Of a stretch of DNA of 64,000 nucleotides, positions 1 through 9,929 are shown in pieces (position 1 is the first letter of the stretch; each line of letters starts with the position of its first letter). The DNA comes from Pseudomonas karstica (GTDB lineage Bacteria; Pseudomonadota; Gammaproteobacteria; Pseudomonadales; Pseudomonadaceae). Location: assembly GCF_009707515.1 (NCBI RefSeq), contig NZ_WLYI01000021.1:53751-117750 (forward strand), written 5' to 3'. Made by a program: the position numbers and the translations under genes. The notes beneath the pieces were generated by a model. The model worked only from the letters and a program-made list of their open reading frames with translations, was not told where the DNA came from and searched no databases.

Positions 1-1305
1 CCGGTTCCGGCCACACAAGTATCGCCCGCAGAACCTGCGCGCCAGGAAAAGCCTCGCCGCGAGCGTGCACCGAAACCGCCTGTCATCCCTTGGAAACTGC
101 AAGACTTCGTTGTCGAACCCCAGGAAGGCAAGACCCGCTTTCACGACTTCAAGCTCGCCCCGGAACTGATGCATGCCATCCAGGACCTGGGGTTCCCGTA
201 CTGCACGCCAATCCAGGCACAAGTCCTGGGTTTCACCCTGGCGGGCAAGGACGCCATCGGCCGGGCCCAGACCGGTACCGGTAAAACGGCAGCGTTCCTG
301 ATCTCGATCATCACCCAGTTGCTGCAGACCCCGCCGCCGAAAGAGCGCTACATGGGCGAACCGCGCGCCCTGATCATCGCTCCGACCCGGGAGCTGGTGG
401 TGCAGATTGCCAAGGACGCCGCCGACCTGACCAAGTACACCGGCCTCAACGTCATGACGTTCGTCGGTGGCATGGACTTCGACAAACAGCTCAAGCACCT
501 GGAAGCACGACATTGCGACATCCTGGTGGCGACACCGGGCCGCTTGCTGGACTTCAACCAGCGTGGCGACGTGCACCTGGACATGGTTGAAGTGATGGTG
601 CTGGACGAAGCCGACCGCATGCTTGATATGGGTTTCATCCCGCAAGTACGCCAGATCATTCGCCAGACCCCGCCGAAGAACGAACGCCAGACCCTGCTGT
701 TCTCCGCGACCTTCACCGAAGACGTGATGAACCTCGCCAAACAATGGACCACTGACCCGTCCATCGTCGAGATCGAAGCGCAAAGCCCTGCCAGCGAAAA
801 CGTCGAACAGCACATCTATGCCGTGGCCGGAGCCGACAAGTACAAGTTGCTCTACAATCTGGTCAACGACAACGGCTGGGAACGGGTGATGGTCTTTGCC
901 AACCGCAAGGATGAAGTGCGGCGCATCGAAGAGCGTCTGGTACGCGACGGCGTCAACGCCGCGCAATTGTCCGGCGACGTGCCACAACACAAGCGGATCA
1001 AGACCCTGGAAGGTTTCCGCGAAGGCAAGATTCGCGTGCTGGTGGCCACCGATGTGGCCGGGCGCGGGATTCATATTGACGGCATCAGCCACGTGATCAA
1101 CTTCACCCTGCCGGAAGTGCCGGACGACTATGTACACCGCATTGGCCGTACCGGTCGCGCGGGTGCTGCCGGGGTGTCCATCAGCTTTGCTGGTGAAGAC
1201 GACTCGTATCAGTTGCCGTCGATCGAAACCCTGCTGGGACGCAAGATCAGTTGCGAAACCCCGCCGACGCATCTGTTGCGTCCGGTCGAGCGCAAGCGCC
1301 CATAA
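1..1305 (+). CDS. rhlB: ATP-dependent RNA helicase RhlB (5' end outside window)
   Basis: DEAD-box RNA helicase that unwinds structured RNA, in many gammaproteobacteria as part of the RNA degradosome. The frame is open from base 1, so the N-terminus lies upstream; 434 residues are visible. They begin with a basic, proline-rich linker and then the whole helicase core: Q motif around [10 protein letters not shown], Walker A AQTGTGKT (bases 268-291), [18 protein letters not shown], the DEAD box [31 protein letters not shown] and [10 protein letters not shown]. The tail after motif VI is short (ends RPVERKRP), which fits RhlB better than RhlE. Naming among DEAD-box paralogues rests on remembered Pseudomonas sequence and is the uncertain part. 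Confidence 0.88.
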   Translation, partial: PVPATQVSPAEPARQEKPRRERAPKPPVIPWKLQDFVVEPQEGKTRFHDFKLAPELMHAIQDLGFPYCTPIQAQVLGFTLAGKDAIGRAQTGTGKTAAFLISIITQLLQTPPPKERYMGEPRALIIAPTRELVVQIAKDAADLTKYTGLNVMTFVGGMDFDKQLKHLEARHCDILVATPGRLLDFNQRGDVHLDMVEVMVLDEADRMLDMGFIPQVRQIIRQTPPKNERQTLLFSATFTEDVMNLAKQWTTDPSIVEIEAQSPASENVEQHIYAVAGADKYKLLYNLVNDNGWERVMVFANRKDEVRRIEERLVRDGVNAAQLSGDVPQHKRIKTLEGFREGKIRVLVATDVAGRGIHIDGISHVINFTLPEVPDDYVHRIGRTGRAGAAGVSISFAGEDDSYQLPSIETLLGRKISCETPPTHLLRPVERKRP

Positions 1306-2939
<1,634 letters not shown>

Positions 2940-2941
2940 GA

Positions 2942-3184
2942 TCAGCCTCCGGTCACAGGAGGGAAGAAGGCCACCTCGTCGCCGTCAACCAGCGGTTCGT
3001 CGAGGGAACACAGCTCTTCGTTGCGAGCACACATCAAGCCGGTTTCGTTGAGCACTTCAAACGCGGGGTCTTTGAGCAAGTCCTTGCGCAAGGCGTCGAT
3101 TGTGGCGAATTCGCCCTCAACCTCCAGCGAGTCCAAATCCACTGCTTCCCGGTAACGGGCAAAAAACAACACCGTCATACTCAT
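2942..3184 (-). CDS. moaD: Molybdopterin synthase sulfur carrier subunit MoaD
   Basis: 80-residue ubiquitin-like sulfur carrier. The C-terminal Gly-Gly (VTGG) is present; in this family it is adenylated by MoeB and converted to a thiocarboxylate. The sequence starts [16 protein letters not shown]. The start chosen is the ATG that overlaps the moaC stop as ATGA, the usual junction in this operon. A longer upstream extension in the same frame lies wholly inside moaC and is not family-like. Confidence 0.93.
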   Translation of the reverse strand: MSMTVLFFARYREAVDLDSLEVEGEFATIDALRKDLLKDPAFEVLNETGLMCARNEELCSLDEPLVDGDEVAFFPPVTGG

Positions 3185-3654
3185 TGCGCATCCGCCTTGA
3201 AATGCCCGCTCTTGCCACCGAGTTTTTCCAGCAGGCGAATGTTTTCGATGGTCATGCCCCGATCCACTGCCTTGCACATGTCGTAGAGGGTCAATGCAGC
3301 AACGCTGGCGGCGGTCAACGCTTCCATCTCCACGCCGGTCTGGCCGCTGAGCTTGCAGCGAGCAACGATATGCACTGCATCATTGCCTTCGGCGCTGAGT
3401 TCGACCTTGACGCCGGTGAGCATCAGCGGATGGCACAGGGGAATCAGGTCGCTGGTCTTTTTCGCCGCCTGGATCCCGGCGATCCGCGCCACGGCGAACA
3501 CGTCGCCCTTGGGATGGGCGCCATCGACAATCATTTTCAGGGTCTCGGGCAACATGCGCACCCGTGCTTCGGCCACCGCTTCACGGAACGTCACGGACTT
3601 GTCGGTGACGTCGACCATATGGGCGCGACCTTGGGAATCGAGATGAGTCAGCAC
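3181..3654 (-). CDS. moaC: Cyclic pyranopterin monophosphate synthase MoaC
   Basis: Makes cyclic pyranopterin monophosphate from the MoaA product, the first stage of molybdenum cofactor synthesis. 157 residues from a GTG start, preceded by AGGAG six to seven bases upstream, which gives the family-like N-terminus (V/M)[15 protein letters not shown]. Conserved stretches include [13 protein letters not shown] and, near residues 120-135, [12 protein letters not shown] with the catalytic Asp and Lys. First gene of moaCDE. moaA and moaB are not in the window, so they must be elsewhere. Confidence 0.95.
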   Translation of the reverse strand: MLTHLDSQGRAHMVDVTDKSVTFREAVAEARVRMLPETLKMIVDGAHPKGDVFAVARIAGIQAAKKTSDLIPLCHPLMLTGVKVELSAEGNDAVHIVARCKLSGQTGVEMEALTAASVAALTLYDMCKAVDRGMTIENIRLLEKLGGKSGHFKADAQ

Positions 3655-3691
3655 GGGGATACTCCTGATCAGAAGCCCCGATTGTAAACCT

Positions 3692-3792
3692 TGTAGGAGC
3701 GAGCTTGCTCGCGAAAAACCAAAGAACAACGCGAGGCTCCAGATGCCCCCGCGTTGTCGTTGAAGTCCTTCGCGAGCAAGCCCGCGCCTACA
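3692..3792. repeat. Paired REP elements (REPIN) between moaC and phoH
   Basis: Two inverted copies of the common Pseudomonas REP, with core GAGCGAGCTTGCTCGC, lie at 3692-3717 and 3769-3792. Between them is a smaller inverted pair built on ACAACGCG/CGCGTTGT (3726-3757). The arrangement would fold into a long hairpin between two minus-strand genes. Another REP pair is at 33554-33619. Confidence 0.85.
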
Positions 3793-3795
3793 TGT

Positions 3796-5190
3796 TTACA
3801 AATGCGACTCTGCGTATTCGGCCAGAATCGAACGAGGGACTCCCTGCAGGGCGATGTGCACGCCGTTGGGGAAATCCTTGAAGCGCTCCGTCAAGTAAGT
3901 CAGCCCGGAACTGGTCGCGGACAGGTAAGGGGTATCGATCTGCGCCAGGTTGCCCAGGCACACCACTTTGGAACCGGCGCCGGCACGGGTGATGATGGTT
4001 TTTATCTGGTGCGGCGTCAGGTTCTGGCATTCATCGATCAAAATCAGGCTCTGCTGAAAGCTGCGACCTCGAATGTAGTTGAGGGATTTGAACTGCAACG
4101 GCACTTTGCTGAGGATGTAATCGACACTGCCATGGGTGTTTTCGTCATCCATGTGCAAGGCTTCGAGGTTGTCGGTGATCGCCCCCAGCCACGGCTCCAT
4201 TTTTTCCGCCTCGGTGCCTGGCAGGAAGCCGATTTCCTGGTCCAGCCCCTGCACGCTGCGGGTGGCGATGATGCGGCGATAACGTTTGGTGACCATGGTC
4301 TGCTCGATGGCTGCAGCCAGGGCCAGGATGGTTTTCCCGGAGCCGGCGGCCCCCGTCAGGTTGACCAGGTGGATGTCCGGATCCAGCAACGCATACAGTG
4401 CCAGGCTCTGGTAAATGTCACGAGGTTTCAGGCCCCAGGCCTCCTGGTGCAACAGAGGTTCCTGATGCAGGTCGAGGATCAGCAACTTGTCCACCTGGAT
4501 TTCTTTGATCCAACCGACGAAGCCCTGCTCGTCAATGATGAACTCGTTGATGTGCACGGCCGGCAGGTTGTCGATCAGTTGTACCTGGTGCCAGGTGCGG
4601 CCATGGTCCTGACGGGTTTCGACCTTGCTGACACGGTCCCAGAACGAGCCGGTCATGGTGTGATAACCCCGGGACAGCATCGATACGTCGTCGACCAGTT
4701 GGTCGGTACTGTAGTCCTCGGCAGCGATCCCACACGCTCGTGCCTTGAGGCGCATATTGATGTCTTTGGTCACCAGCACCACGCGCAGATCCTTGTCGCG
4801 GGTGTGCAGGTCGATCAATTGATTGATGATTTTGTTGTCGTTGAGGTTTTCCGGCAGCAGGTTGTTGGGCTCGCTGTGTTTGCTCATCAGGATCGACAGC
4901 AAACCCTTGGGCCCGCTTTTACCACGCTGGATCGGCACGCCCTGTTCAACATTCTCGGGAGAGGCTTCGCCCAGGGTCTTGTCGATCAGTCGGATGGCCT
5001 GGCGGCATTCGGCGGCAACGCTGTGGTGCCCGCTTTTGAGCTTGTCGAGCTCCTCAAGCACGATCATCGGGATGGCGACGTGGTGCTCTTCAAAATTGAG
5101 CAGCGCGTTTGGATCGTGGATCAATACATTGGTATCAAGCACATAAAGGATTGGCTGGTTGGAAGAAGGGTTACGTCCATGATCATCCAT
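3796..5190 (-). CDS. PIN domain-PhoH family ATPase (PhoH2 type)
   Basis: 464 residues with two domains. An N-terminal PIN nuclease fold (about 13-165) has the acidic residues in LDTNVLIHD (Asp19), VLEELDKLK and VTKDINMRLKA. A C-terminal PhoH P-loop ATPase (about 255-460) has Walker A GAAGSGKT, a Walker B-like LILIDECQNLTP and CLGNLAQID. PIN-PhoH (PhoH2) proteins studied in mycobacteria couple ATP-driven RNA unwinding to RNA cleavage; the same is inferred here. It is single-domain PhoH plus PIN, not the YbeZ type found beside ybeY. It has a 347-base upstream gap and a REPIN downstream, so it is probably monocistronic. Confidence 0.85.
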   Translation of the reverse strand: MDDHGRNPSSNQPILYVLDTNVLIHDPNALLNFEEHHVAIPMIVLEELDKLKSGHHSVAAECRQAIRLIDKTLGEASPENVEQGVPIQRGKSGPKGLLSILMSKHSEPNNLLPENLNDNKIINQLIDLHTRDKDLRVVLVTKDINMRLKARACGIAAEDYSTDQLVDDVSMLSRGYHTMTGSFWDRVSKVETRQDHGRTWHQVQLIDNLPAVHINEFIIDEQGFVGWIKEIQVDKLLILDLHQEPLLHQEAWGLKPRDIYQSLALYALLDPDIHLVNLTGAAGSGKTILALAAAIEQTMVTKRYRRIIATRSVQGLDQEIGFLPGTEAEKMEPWLGAITDNLEALHMDDENTHGSVDYILSKVPLQFKSLNYIRGRSFQQSLILIDECQNLTPHQIKTIITRAGAGSKVVCLGNLAQIDTPYLSATSSGLTYLTERFKDFPNGVHIALQGVPRSILAEYAESHL

Positions 5191-5537
5191 ACTCGGTCAC
5201 CTTTGTGGGAGCCAGTCGACGCAATACCATGACAGTGCTGCGCCTCGATTCGACCACCGAACACACTGGAGGGGCGTCAAGTGCGTTGCCACAAGAGGAG
5301 TCTTGGAAGACGCCACCTGTGTTGCAGGTTTCGGCGATCTGTCTTCGTAATACCGCAAAACCCATGACAGGAAAAAGCACTTTGACGCTTTTTTGAAGTT
5401 TATTTTTCAGGATGACGAATAGCACTAGGCGCAGAGGCCTTGCACCGTTAAAGTCGGAAGTCCGCCTGTACCGAAATACCTCCTGAATTTTCCCCCGAAA
5501 AGCATCAGCCTCAACAGGGCCGGGCTCTTCGTGGCTT
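5191..5537. other. Intergenic region upstream of the PIN-PhoH gene
   Basis: 347 bases between two minus-strand genes. I find no convincing gene, hairpin with a T-run, or RNA family here. A reading frame crosses it on the minus strand, but it lacks a ribosome site and resembles nothing. It presumably holds the phoH-like promoter and a long leader. Confidence 0.4.
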
Positions 5538-6662
5538 TCAGCGAAACGCCTCCCGACAATCCTGCCAGCCAAGTCCACTTTGCGCCGTTGCGTGTAAAAG
5601 CCAGGGTAATGCCACCCGCGCCTTATCCTGTGTGTCGTGGAATACGATCACCCCGCGCCGCCACAGCAGCATCAGCGTCAGCACCCGGTTGGCCGACTCG
5701 TCAGCCTTGAGTTTGCCCGCCTCGTCTTCTGAATCGATGTCCCATAACGCCACTTGCAGCCCCTGGGACTGGAAGAAGCCCTGGCTATCCGGGCGACGCT
5801 GGCCGTAGGGCGGGCGAAACAGCGGCAGGTAGTTTTCCGGCAACAGACCCTGGGTCAACGAGGCACTGCGGGTGATGGAGGACTGCCAGTCGACCCAATG
5901 ACTGTGAGAGCGGTACTGCCAGCCCTGGATACCGACGCACTGGCCCTGGTATAGCGCCTGCACGTTCGCCGACGAACTCTTCTCGGCCCGTGCCTGCAGG
6001 CTGTTGCCCAAGGCGAAGAAGATAGCGTTGATCTTTTGCTTGCGCAGGTAGTCGGCGAGCCAGTCGGTGTTGCCGCTGATCGATGCCGGGCCACCGTCGA
6101 AGGTCAGCAGGAACAGGCGGTCATTGAGTTCATCACCGTTGCGCTCGTGGTCGCCGAAACGGGCGATCTCGCTGCTGATCTGTGGGAACAGCGCGGCCTT
6201 GCGCAGTAACTCGTCCAGATAGCGTTCATGGAAGGTGCTGCTGGGGCCGGCCCAGCCGATGTAGAAGGAGTTGTCGCTGACTTCGAACTTGCCGGCTTGT
6301 TCACGCAGGTCGTCCATGTTCTCCACCAGGTAGCAGAACGAGGCGTCCTGCTCGCAGCTTTGCTGGGCGAACGTGTAGTTATCGAGTAATCGCTGCCACA
6401 ACTGGCGACGCAGGTCGTCGATGGACACCAGGTTGATATTTTTCAGGCCCAGGCGCTGTTTGAGTGCGGGTTCATCCAGCGCCTCGCTGGCCAACAGGCC
6501 ATGGGCGAACATCAGGATTTCCGCACGGGATGCAACGTCGAACAGCGCCGGGCTGCTGAGGTTTTCAGGCCAGGTGCCACGGTCCAGGGTGGCGACGTTC
6601 ACGGGGGCGGCGTGGGCGCCCAGGCAGAACAGCCATGCCGAGAGTAATAGCGCAATTCGCAC
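5538..6662 (-). CDS. Exported polysaccharide deacetylase-like protein (altered metal motif)
   Basis: About 374 residues with an N-terminal signal peptide (RIALLLSAWLFCLGAHA, cleavage near AHA-AP). The C-terminal half is a NodB-homology deacetylase fold: motif 1 LTFDGGP, KINAIFFALGNS, motif 2 SHSHWVDW, motif 3 RPPYGQR, and VIVFHDT near the end. Such enzymes remove N- or O-acetyl groups from envelope polysaccharides. Motif 1 is normally TFDDGP; here the second Asp, a metal ligand, is Gly, so catalysis may be lost or changed. The start is the GTG at 6662, with GGAG six bases before it; an in-frame ATG four codons upstream (6674) lacks a spaced ribosome site. Confidence 0.75.
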   Translation of the reverse strand: MRIALLLSAWLFCLGAHAAPVNVATLDRGTWPENLSSPALFDVASRAEILMFAHGLLASEALDEPALKQRLGLKNINLVSIDDLRRQLWQRLLDNYTFAQQSCEQDASFCYLVENMDDLREQAGKFEVSDNSFYIGWAGPSSTFHERYLDELLRKAALFPQISSEIARFGDHERNGDELNDRLFLLTFDGGPASISGNTDWLADYLRKQKINAIFFALGNSLQARAEKSSSANVQALYQGQCVGIQGWQYRSHSHWVDWQSSITRSASLTQGLLPENYLPLFRPPYGQRRPDSQGFFQSQGLQVALWDIDSEDEAGKLKADESANRVLTLMLLWRRGVIVFHDTQDKARVALPWLLHATAQSGLGWQDCREAFR

Positions 6663-6834
6663 AGAGGTCTCCATCTCCAGAGTCGTCGGGCATTGTAGCC
6701 GATCACACAGGAGTGCTATCGGGTTGGTGTACACCACGGGCCCAACCCACCGCCACAGCCCTCTATCACCATCATAGGTGGAGTCAAACCTCCCAACCCC
6801 CTAGAATCCCCCCACGATTACAGGAGACGACTTC

Positions 6835-7614
6835 ATGCTGATGGTGATTTCCCCCGCCAAAACCCTCGATTTCGAGACCCCGCCGGCAACCCCGCGCTTC
6901 ACCCAGCCGCAGTACCTCGACCACTCCCAGGAGCTGATCGAACAATTGCGCGAGCTGAGCCCGGCGCAAATCAGCGAGCTGATGCACGTCTCCGACAAGA
7001 TCGGCGGCCTTAACGCCGCACGCTTTGGCAGCTGGACCCCAGCCTTCACCCCCGCCAACGCGAAGCCGGCGCTGCTGGCATTCAAGGGCGACGTCTATAC
7101 CGGGCTGAACGCAGAGACCTTCAAGGACGCCGATTTCACCTACGCCCAGGACCACCTGCGCATGCTCTCCGGCCTGTATGGCCTGCTGCGCCCGCTGGAC
7201 TTGATGATGCCGTACCGGCTGGAGATGGGCACCAGGTTGGCGAATGCCCGGGGCAAGGACCTGTACGCCTTCTGGGGCACCCGTATCAGCGAGTGGCTCA
7301 ATGAAGCACTGGCCGAGCAAGGCGATGACGTGCTGCTCAACCTGGCGTCCAACGAGTACTTCTCGGCCGTCAAGCGCCCAGCCCTGAACGCACGGATCAT
7401 TAACACCGAGTTCAAGGATCTGAAAAACGGCCAGTACAAGATCATCAGCTTCTATGCCAAGAAAGCCCGCGGCATGATGAGTCGCTTTGTGATTGAAGAG
7501 CGCATCAATGACCCGGCCCAGCTCAAGCAGTTTGATGCACAGGGCTACCGCTTCAATGCGCAGCAGTCCAAACCGGACAATTTGGTGTTCCTGCGCGATC
7601 ACGCACCGCAGTAA
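6835..7614 (+). CDS. yaaA: Peroxide stress protein YaaA
   Basis: 259-residue member of the YaaA (DUF328) family, which in E. coli lowers free intracellular iron and limits DNA damage during peroxide stress. Typical stretches are [14 protein letters not shown] at the N-terminus, [29 protein letters not shown] and [19 protein letters not shown] lies about eight bases before the ATG. It stands alone, divergent from the deacetylase-like gene; no oxidative-stress regulator is adjacent. Confidence 0.93.
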   Translation: MLMVISPAKTLDFETPPATPRFTQPQYLDHSQELIEQLRELSPAQISELMHVSDKIGGLNAARFGSWTPAFTPANAKPALLAFKGDVYTGLNAETFKDADFTYAQDHLRMLSGLYGLLRPLDLMMPYRLEMGTRLANARGKDLYAFWGTRISEWLNEALAEQGDDVLLNLASNEYFSAVKRPALNARIINTEFKDLKNGQYKIISFYAKKARGMMSRFVIEERINDPAQLKQFDAQGYRFNAQQSKPDNLVFLRDHAPQ

Positions 7615-7648
7615 TCCGTCGAGCCTGTAGGGACGAGGGGTCTTTTGC

Positions 7649-7759
7649 GTAGTGGCACCCTTTACTTAAAACAGTAGTGGCACAAAACCATACCTCTCGC
7701 TAACCCACCACAACTACTCATTCAAACAGTAAGTGCCATTAATTTAGTACCAGTGCCAT
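7649..7759. repeat. Short direct and inverted repeats in AT-rich DNA
   Basis: GTAGTGGCAC occurs at 7649-7658 and 7674-7683 (25-base period). AGTGCCAT, which contains the inverse core GTGCCA, occurs at 7732-7739 and 7752-7759 (20-base period). The stretch is AT-richer than its surroundings. Paired direct repeats facing inverted copies recall the ends of an insertion sequence, but no transposase remains. It lies at the upstream edge of the alginate relic. Confidence 0.5.
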
Positions 7760-8038
7760 CTTTTCTAATACTTCAATAAATCTCAATAAACAGGATGAGC
7801 GGCCAGGAACTATGTCCCTCACGCGCCGCTCATACCACCGGCAACGATTTAGCCAAAGAGCAGCGAACAGTTGCTACATCAACTTTGGCTTCATGGTCTA
7901 ACCCTCCGCAGTTTAATGAGGGCAAGCGATAAGTTTTTATTGCTATCTCTTATAGCCAAGTGGGTGCAGGCATCTTGTCCTGCAGGGCAAAACCACCCTT
8001 CACACCATCGTCGTGCGCAGCACTGTATTTCCCAGGCT
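7760..8038. other. Gene-free region between repeats and the algX relic
   Basis: About 280 bases with no recognisable gene. The only structure seen is an inverted repeat ATGAGCGGC/GCCGCTCAT at 7795-7803 and 7825-7833. The base composition changes from AT-rich to GC-rich across it, consistent with a junction left by deletion or by loss of a mobile element. Confidence 0.4.
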
Positions 8039-8218
8039 CAGGAAAATCTACGCACCGAATTCGCCACCAACCCCGCCGGCTACACCTGGGAGTTCTCGCC
8101 GCTGTATTGCCTCGACCAGGAAACCATCTACCGCCAAATGATGTCGTTGTTGGACAACAGCTGCGAAGGCAAGCCCGCCCAGATGAGGCCGGCCGTGATC
8201 CAGAGCAAGCATCGATGA
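8039..8218 (+). pseudogene. algX: Relic of algX (internal fragment)
   Basis: About 60 codons read as coding and end at the TGA 8216-8218. The peptide includes YTWEFSPLYCLDQ, TIYRQMMSLLDN and CEGKPAQM. From memory this lines up with the part of AlgX just after its SGNH-like catalytic domain, where P. aeruginosa has IWEVQQQYNLSQ, FYRQLIPLVN and CQGKP. Both the catalytic N-terminal part and the C-terminal carbohydrate-binding part are missing. No start codon with a ribosome site serves it. Its position just upstream of algI matches the order algX-algL-algI with algL deleted. The identification is moderately sure; a profile search would settle it. Confidence 0.6.
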
Positions 8219-8219
8219 T

Positions 8220-8321
8220 CGTTCCCACGCTCTGCGTGGGAATGCAGCACAGGACGCTCAGCGTCCCAAAGCGTGATGCAGAGCGTCACAAGAAGCGTTG
8301 CCACGCAAAGCGTGGAAACGC
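8220..8321. repeat. Composite palindromic repeat, copy 1
   Basis: About 100 bases made of four small palindromes in series: GTTCCCACGC-TCT-GCGTGGGAA, GGACGCTCAGCGTCC, GTGATGCAGAGCGTCAC and CCACGCAAAGCGTGG. The outer two are themselves inverted relative to each other. A better-preserved copy is at 14132-14261. Here it sits exactly where algL would be, between the algX relic and algI. Confidence 0.75.
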
Positions 8322-8385
8322 TCATATGGACCTCTCCGGTTTTTCATGGGGGGGTTGACTGTTGGTTAAACATGGAGAGATCGGG

Positions 8386-9918
8386 ATGGTTTTCTCGTCC
8401 AATGTGTTCCTGTTTCTGTTCTTGCCGATCTTTCTCGGTTTGTACTATTTGAGCGGGCAACGCTATCGCAATCTACTGCTGCTGCTTGCCAGCTACGTGT
8501 TCTACGCCTGGTGGCGGGTGGACTTCCTGGCGCTGTTCGTCGCCGTCACCCTGTGGAATTACTGGATCGGCCTCAAGGTCGGTGCGGCGGGCATACGCAC
8601 CAAGCCGGCCCAGCGCTGGCTACTGCTGGGTGTGGCGGTTGACCTGTGCATCCTCGGCTACTTCAAGTACGCCAACTTTGGCGTCGACAGCATCAACCTG
8701 ATGATGCAGTCGGCGGGCCTGGAGCCGTTCATCCTGACTCACGTACTGTTGCCAATCGGCATCTCGTTCTACATCTTCGAGTCCATCAGCTACATCATCG
8801 ACGTGTACCGCGGCGACACGCCTGCGACACGCAACCTGGTCGACTTTGCGGCGTTCGTGGCGATCTTCCCGCACCTGATTGCCGGCCCGGTGTTGCGCTT
8901 TCGCGACCTGGCCGACCAATTCAACAACCGCTCCCACACCCTCGACAAGTTCTCCGAGGGTTGCACGCGGTTCATGCAGGGCTTCATCAAGAAAGTCTTC
9001 ATCGCCGACACCCTGGCGGTGGTGGCTGACCATTGCTTCGCCCTGCAAACCCCCACCACGGGTGATGCCTGGCTCGGCGCACTGGCGTATACCGCGCAGC
9101 TGTATTTCGACTTCTCCGGCTACAGCGACATGGCCATCGGCCTGGGCCTGATGATGGGTTTTCGCTTCATGGAAAATTTCAAGCAGCCGTACATCAGCCA
9201 GTCGATCACCGAGTTCTGGCGGCGTTGGCATATCAGCCTGTCCACTTGGTTGCGCGATTATCTGTACATCACCCTGGGCGGCAACCGCAAAGGCACGTTG
9301 GCCACTTACCGCAACCTGTTCCTGACCATGTTGCTTGGCGGGCTGTGGCATGGCGCCAATATCACCTACATCGTCTGGGGTGCCTGGCACGGCATGTGGT
9401 TGGCGATTGAAAAAGCCATCGGCCTCAATACCTCACCACGCCGCTTCAACCCGATCCGTTGGGCACTGACGTTCCTGTTGGTGGTGATGGGCTGGGTGAT
9501 TTTCCGCGCCGAAAACCTGCACGTCGCCGGTCGTATGTACGGTGCGATGTTCAGCTTTGGCGAGTGGTCGCTGTCGGAACTCAACCGCGCCAACCTCACC
9601 GGCCTGCAAGTGGCAACCCTGGTAGTGGCGTACGCAACACTGGCGTTCTTCGGCCTACGGGATTTCTACCACAATCGGCCAGGGGAAAAAGCCAAGCCTG
9701 CCGACCCAAGCCTGATCAAGGCCGTACCCGGCGACAACCCAGGCAGCATCCACGAGCCAGGCTTCACCGTGGGCACTGACGCCGCCGTACAACCAGCCTA
9801 CTGGGCTGCCGACTGGCCCCGCTACGCCATGCGTGCAGCGGTGCTGCTGCTGTTCGTGGCCTCGATTTTCAAATTATCGGCGCAGAGTTTCTCGCCGTTC
9901 CTTTACTTCCAGTTTTGA
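8386..9918 (+). CDS. algI: Alginate O-acetyltransferase AlgI (MBOAT)
   Basis: 510-residue multi-pass inner-membrane O-acyltransferase that passes acetyl groups across the membrane for alginate acetylation, working with AlgJ, AlgF and AlgX. It starts MVFSSNVFLFLFLPIFLG, typical of AlgI, and has the MBOAT histidine regions GGLWHGAN and WGAWHGMW. GGAGA seven bases before the ATG at 8386 supports this start over one eight codons upstream. The ending SAQSFSPFLYFQF is intact. It is followed after 11 bases by algJ. With algL, most of algX and the polymerisation genes missing, it is either vestigial or acetylates another polymer. Confidence 0.9.
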   Translation: MVFSSNVFLFLFLPIFLGLYYLSGQRYRNLLLLLASYVFYAWWRVDFLALFVAVTLWNYWIGLKVGAAGIRTKPAQRWLLLGVAVDLCILGYFKYANFGVDSINLMMQSAGLEPFILTHVLLPIGISFYIFESISYIIDVYRGDTPATRNLVDFAAFVAIFPHLIAGPVLRFRDLADQFNNRSHTLDKFSEGCTRFMQGFIKKVFIADTLAVVADHCFALQTPTTGDAWLGALAYTAQLYFDFSGYSDMAIGLGLMMGFRFMENFKQPYISQSITEFWRRWHISLSTWLRDYLYITLGGNRKGTLATYRNLFLTMLLGGLWHGANITYIVWGAWHGMWLAIEKAIGLNTSPRRFNPIRWALTFLLVVMGWVIFRAENLHVAGRMYGAMFSFGEWSLSELNRANLTGLQVATLVVAYATLAFFGLRDFYHNRPGEKAKPADPSLIKAVPGDNPGSIHEPGFTVGTDAAVQPAYWAADWPRYAMRAAVLLLFVASIFKLSAQSFSPFLYFQF

Positions 9919-9929
9919 GGGAGCCGACC

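Noticed and set aside
3754..5232. A 492-codon plus-strand open frame opposite the PIN-PhoH gene
   Set aside because: Antisense to a gene with complete PIN and P-loop motifs; no recognisable protein.
5183..5578. A 131-codon minus-strand frame crossing the gap upstream of the PIN-PhoH gene
   Set aside because: Runs into both flanking genes, has no ribosome site and no resemblance to a known protein.
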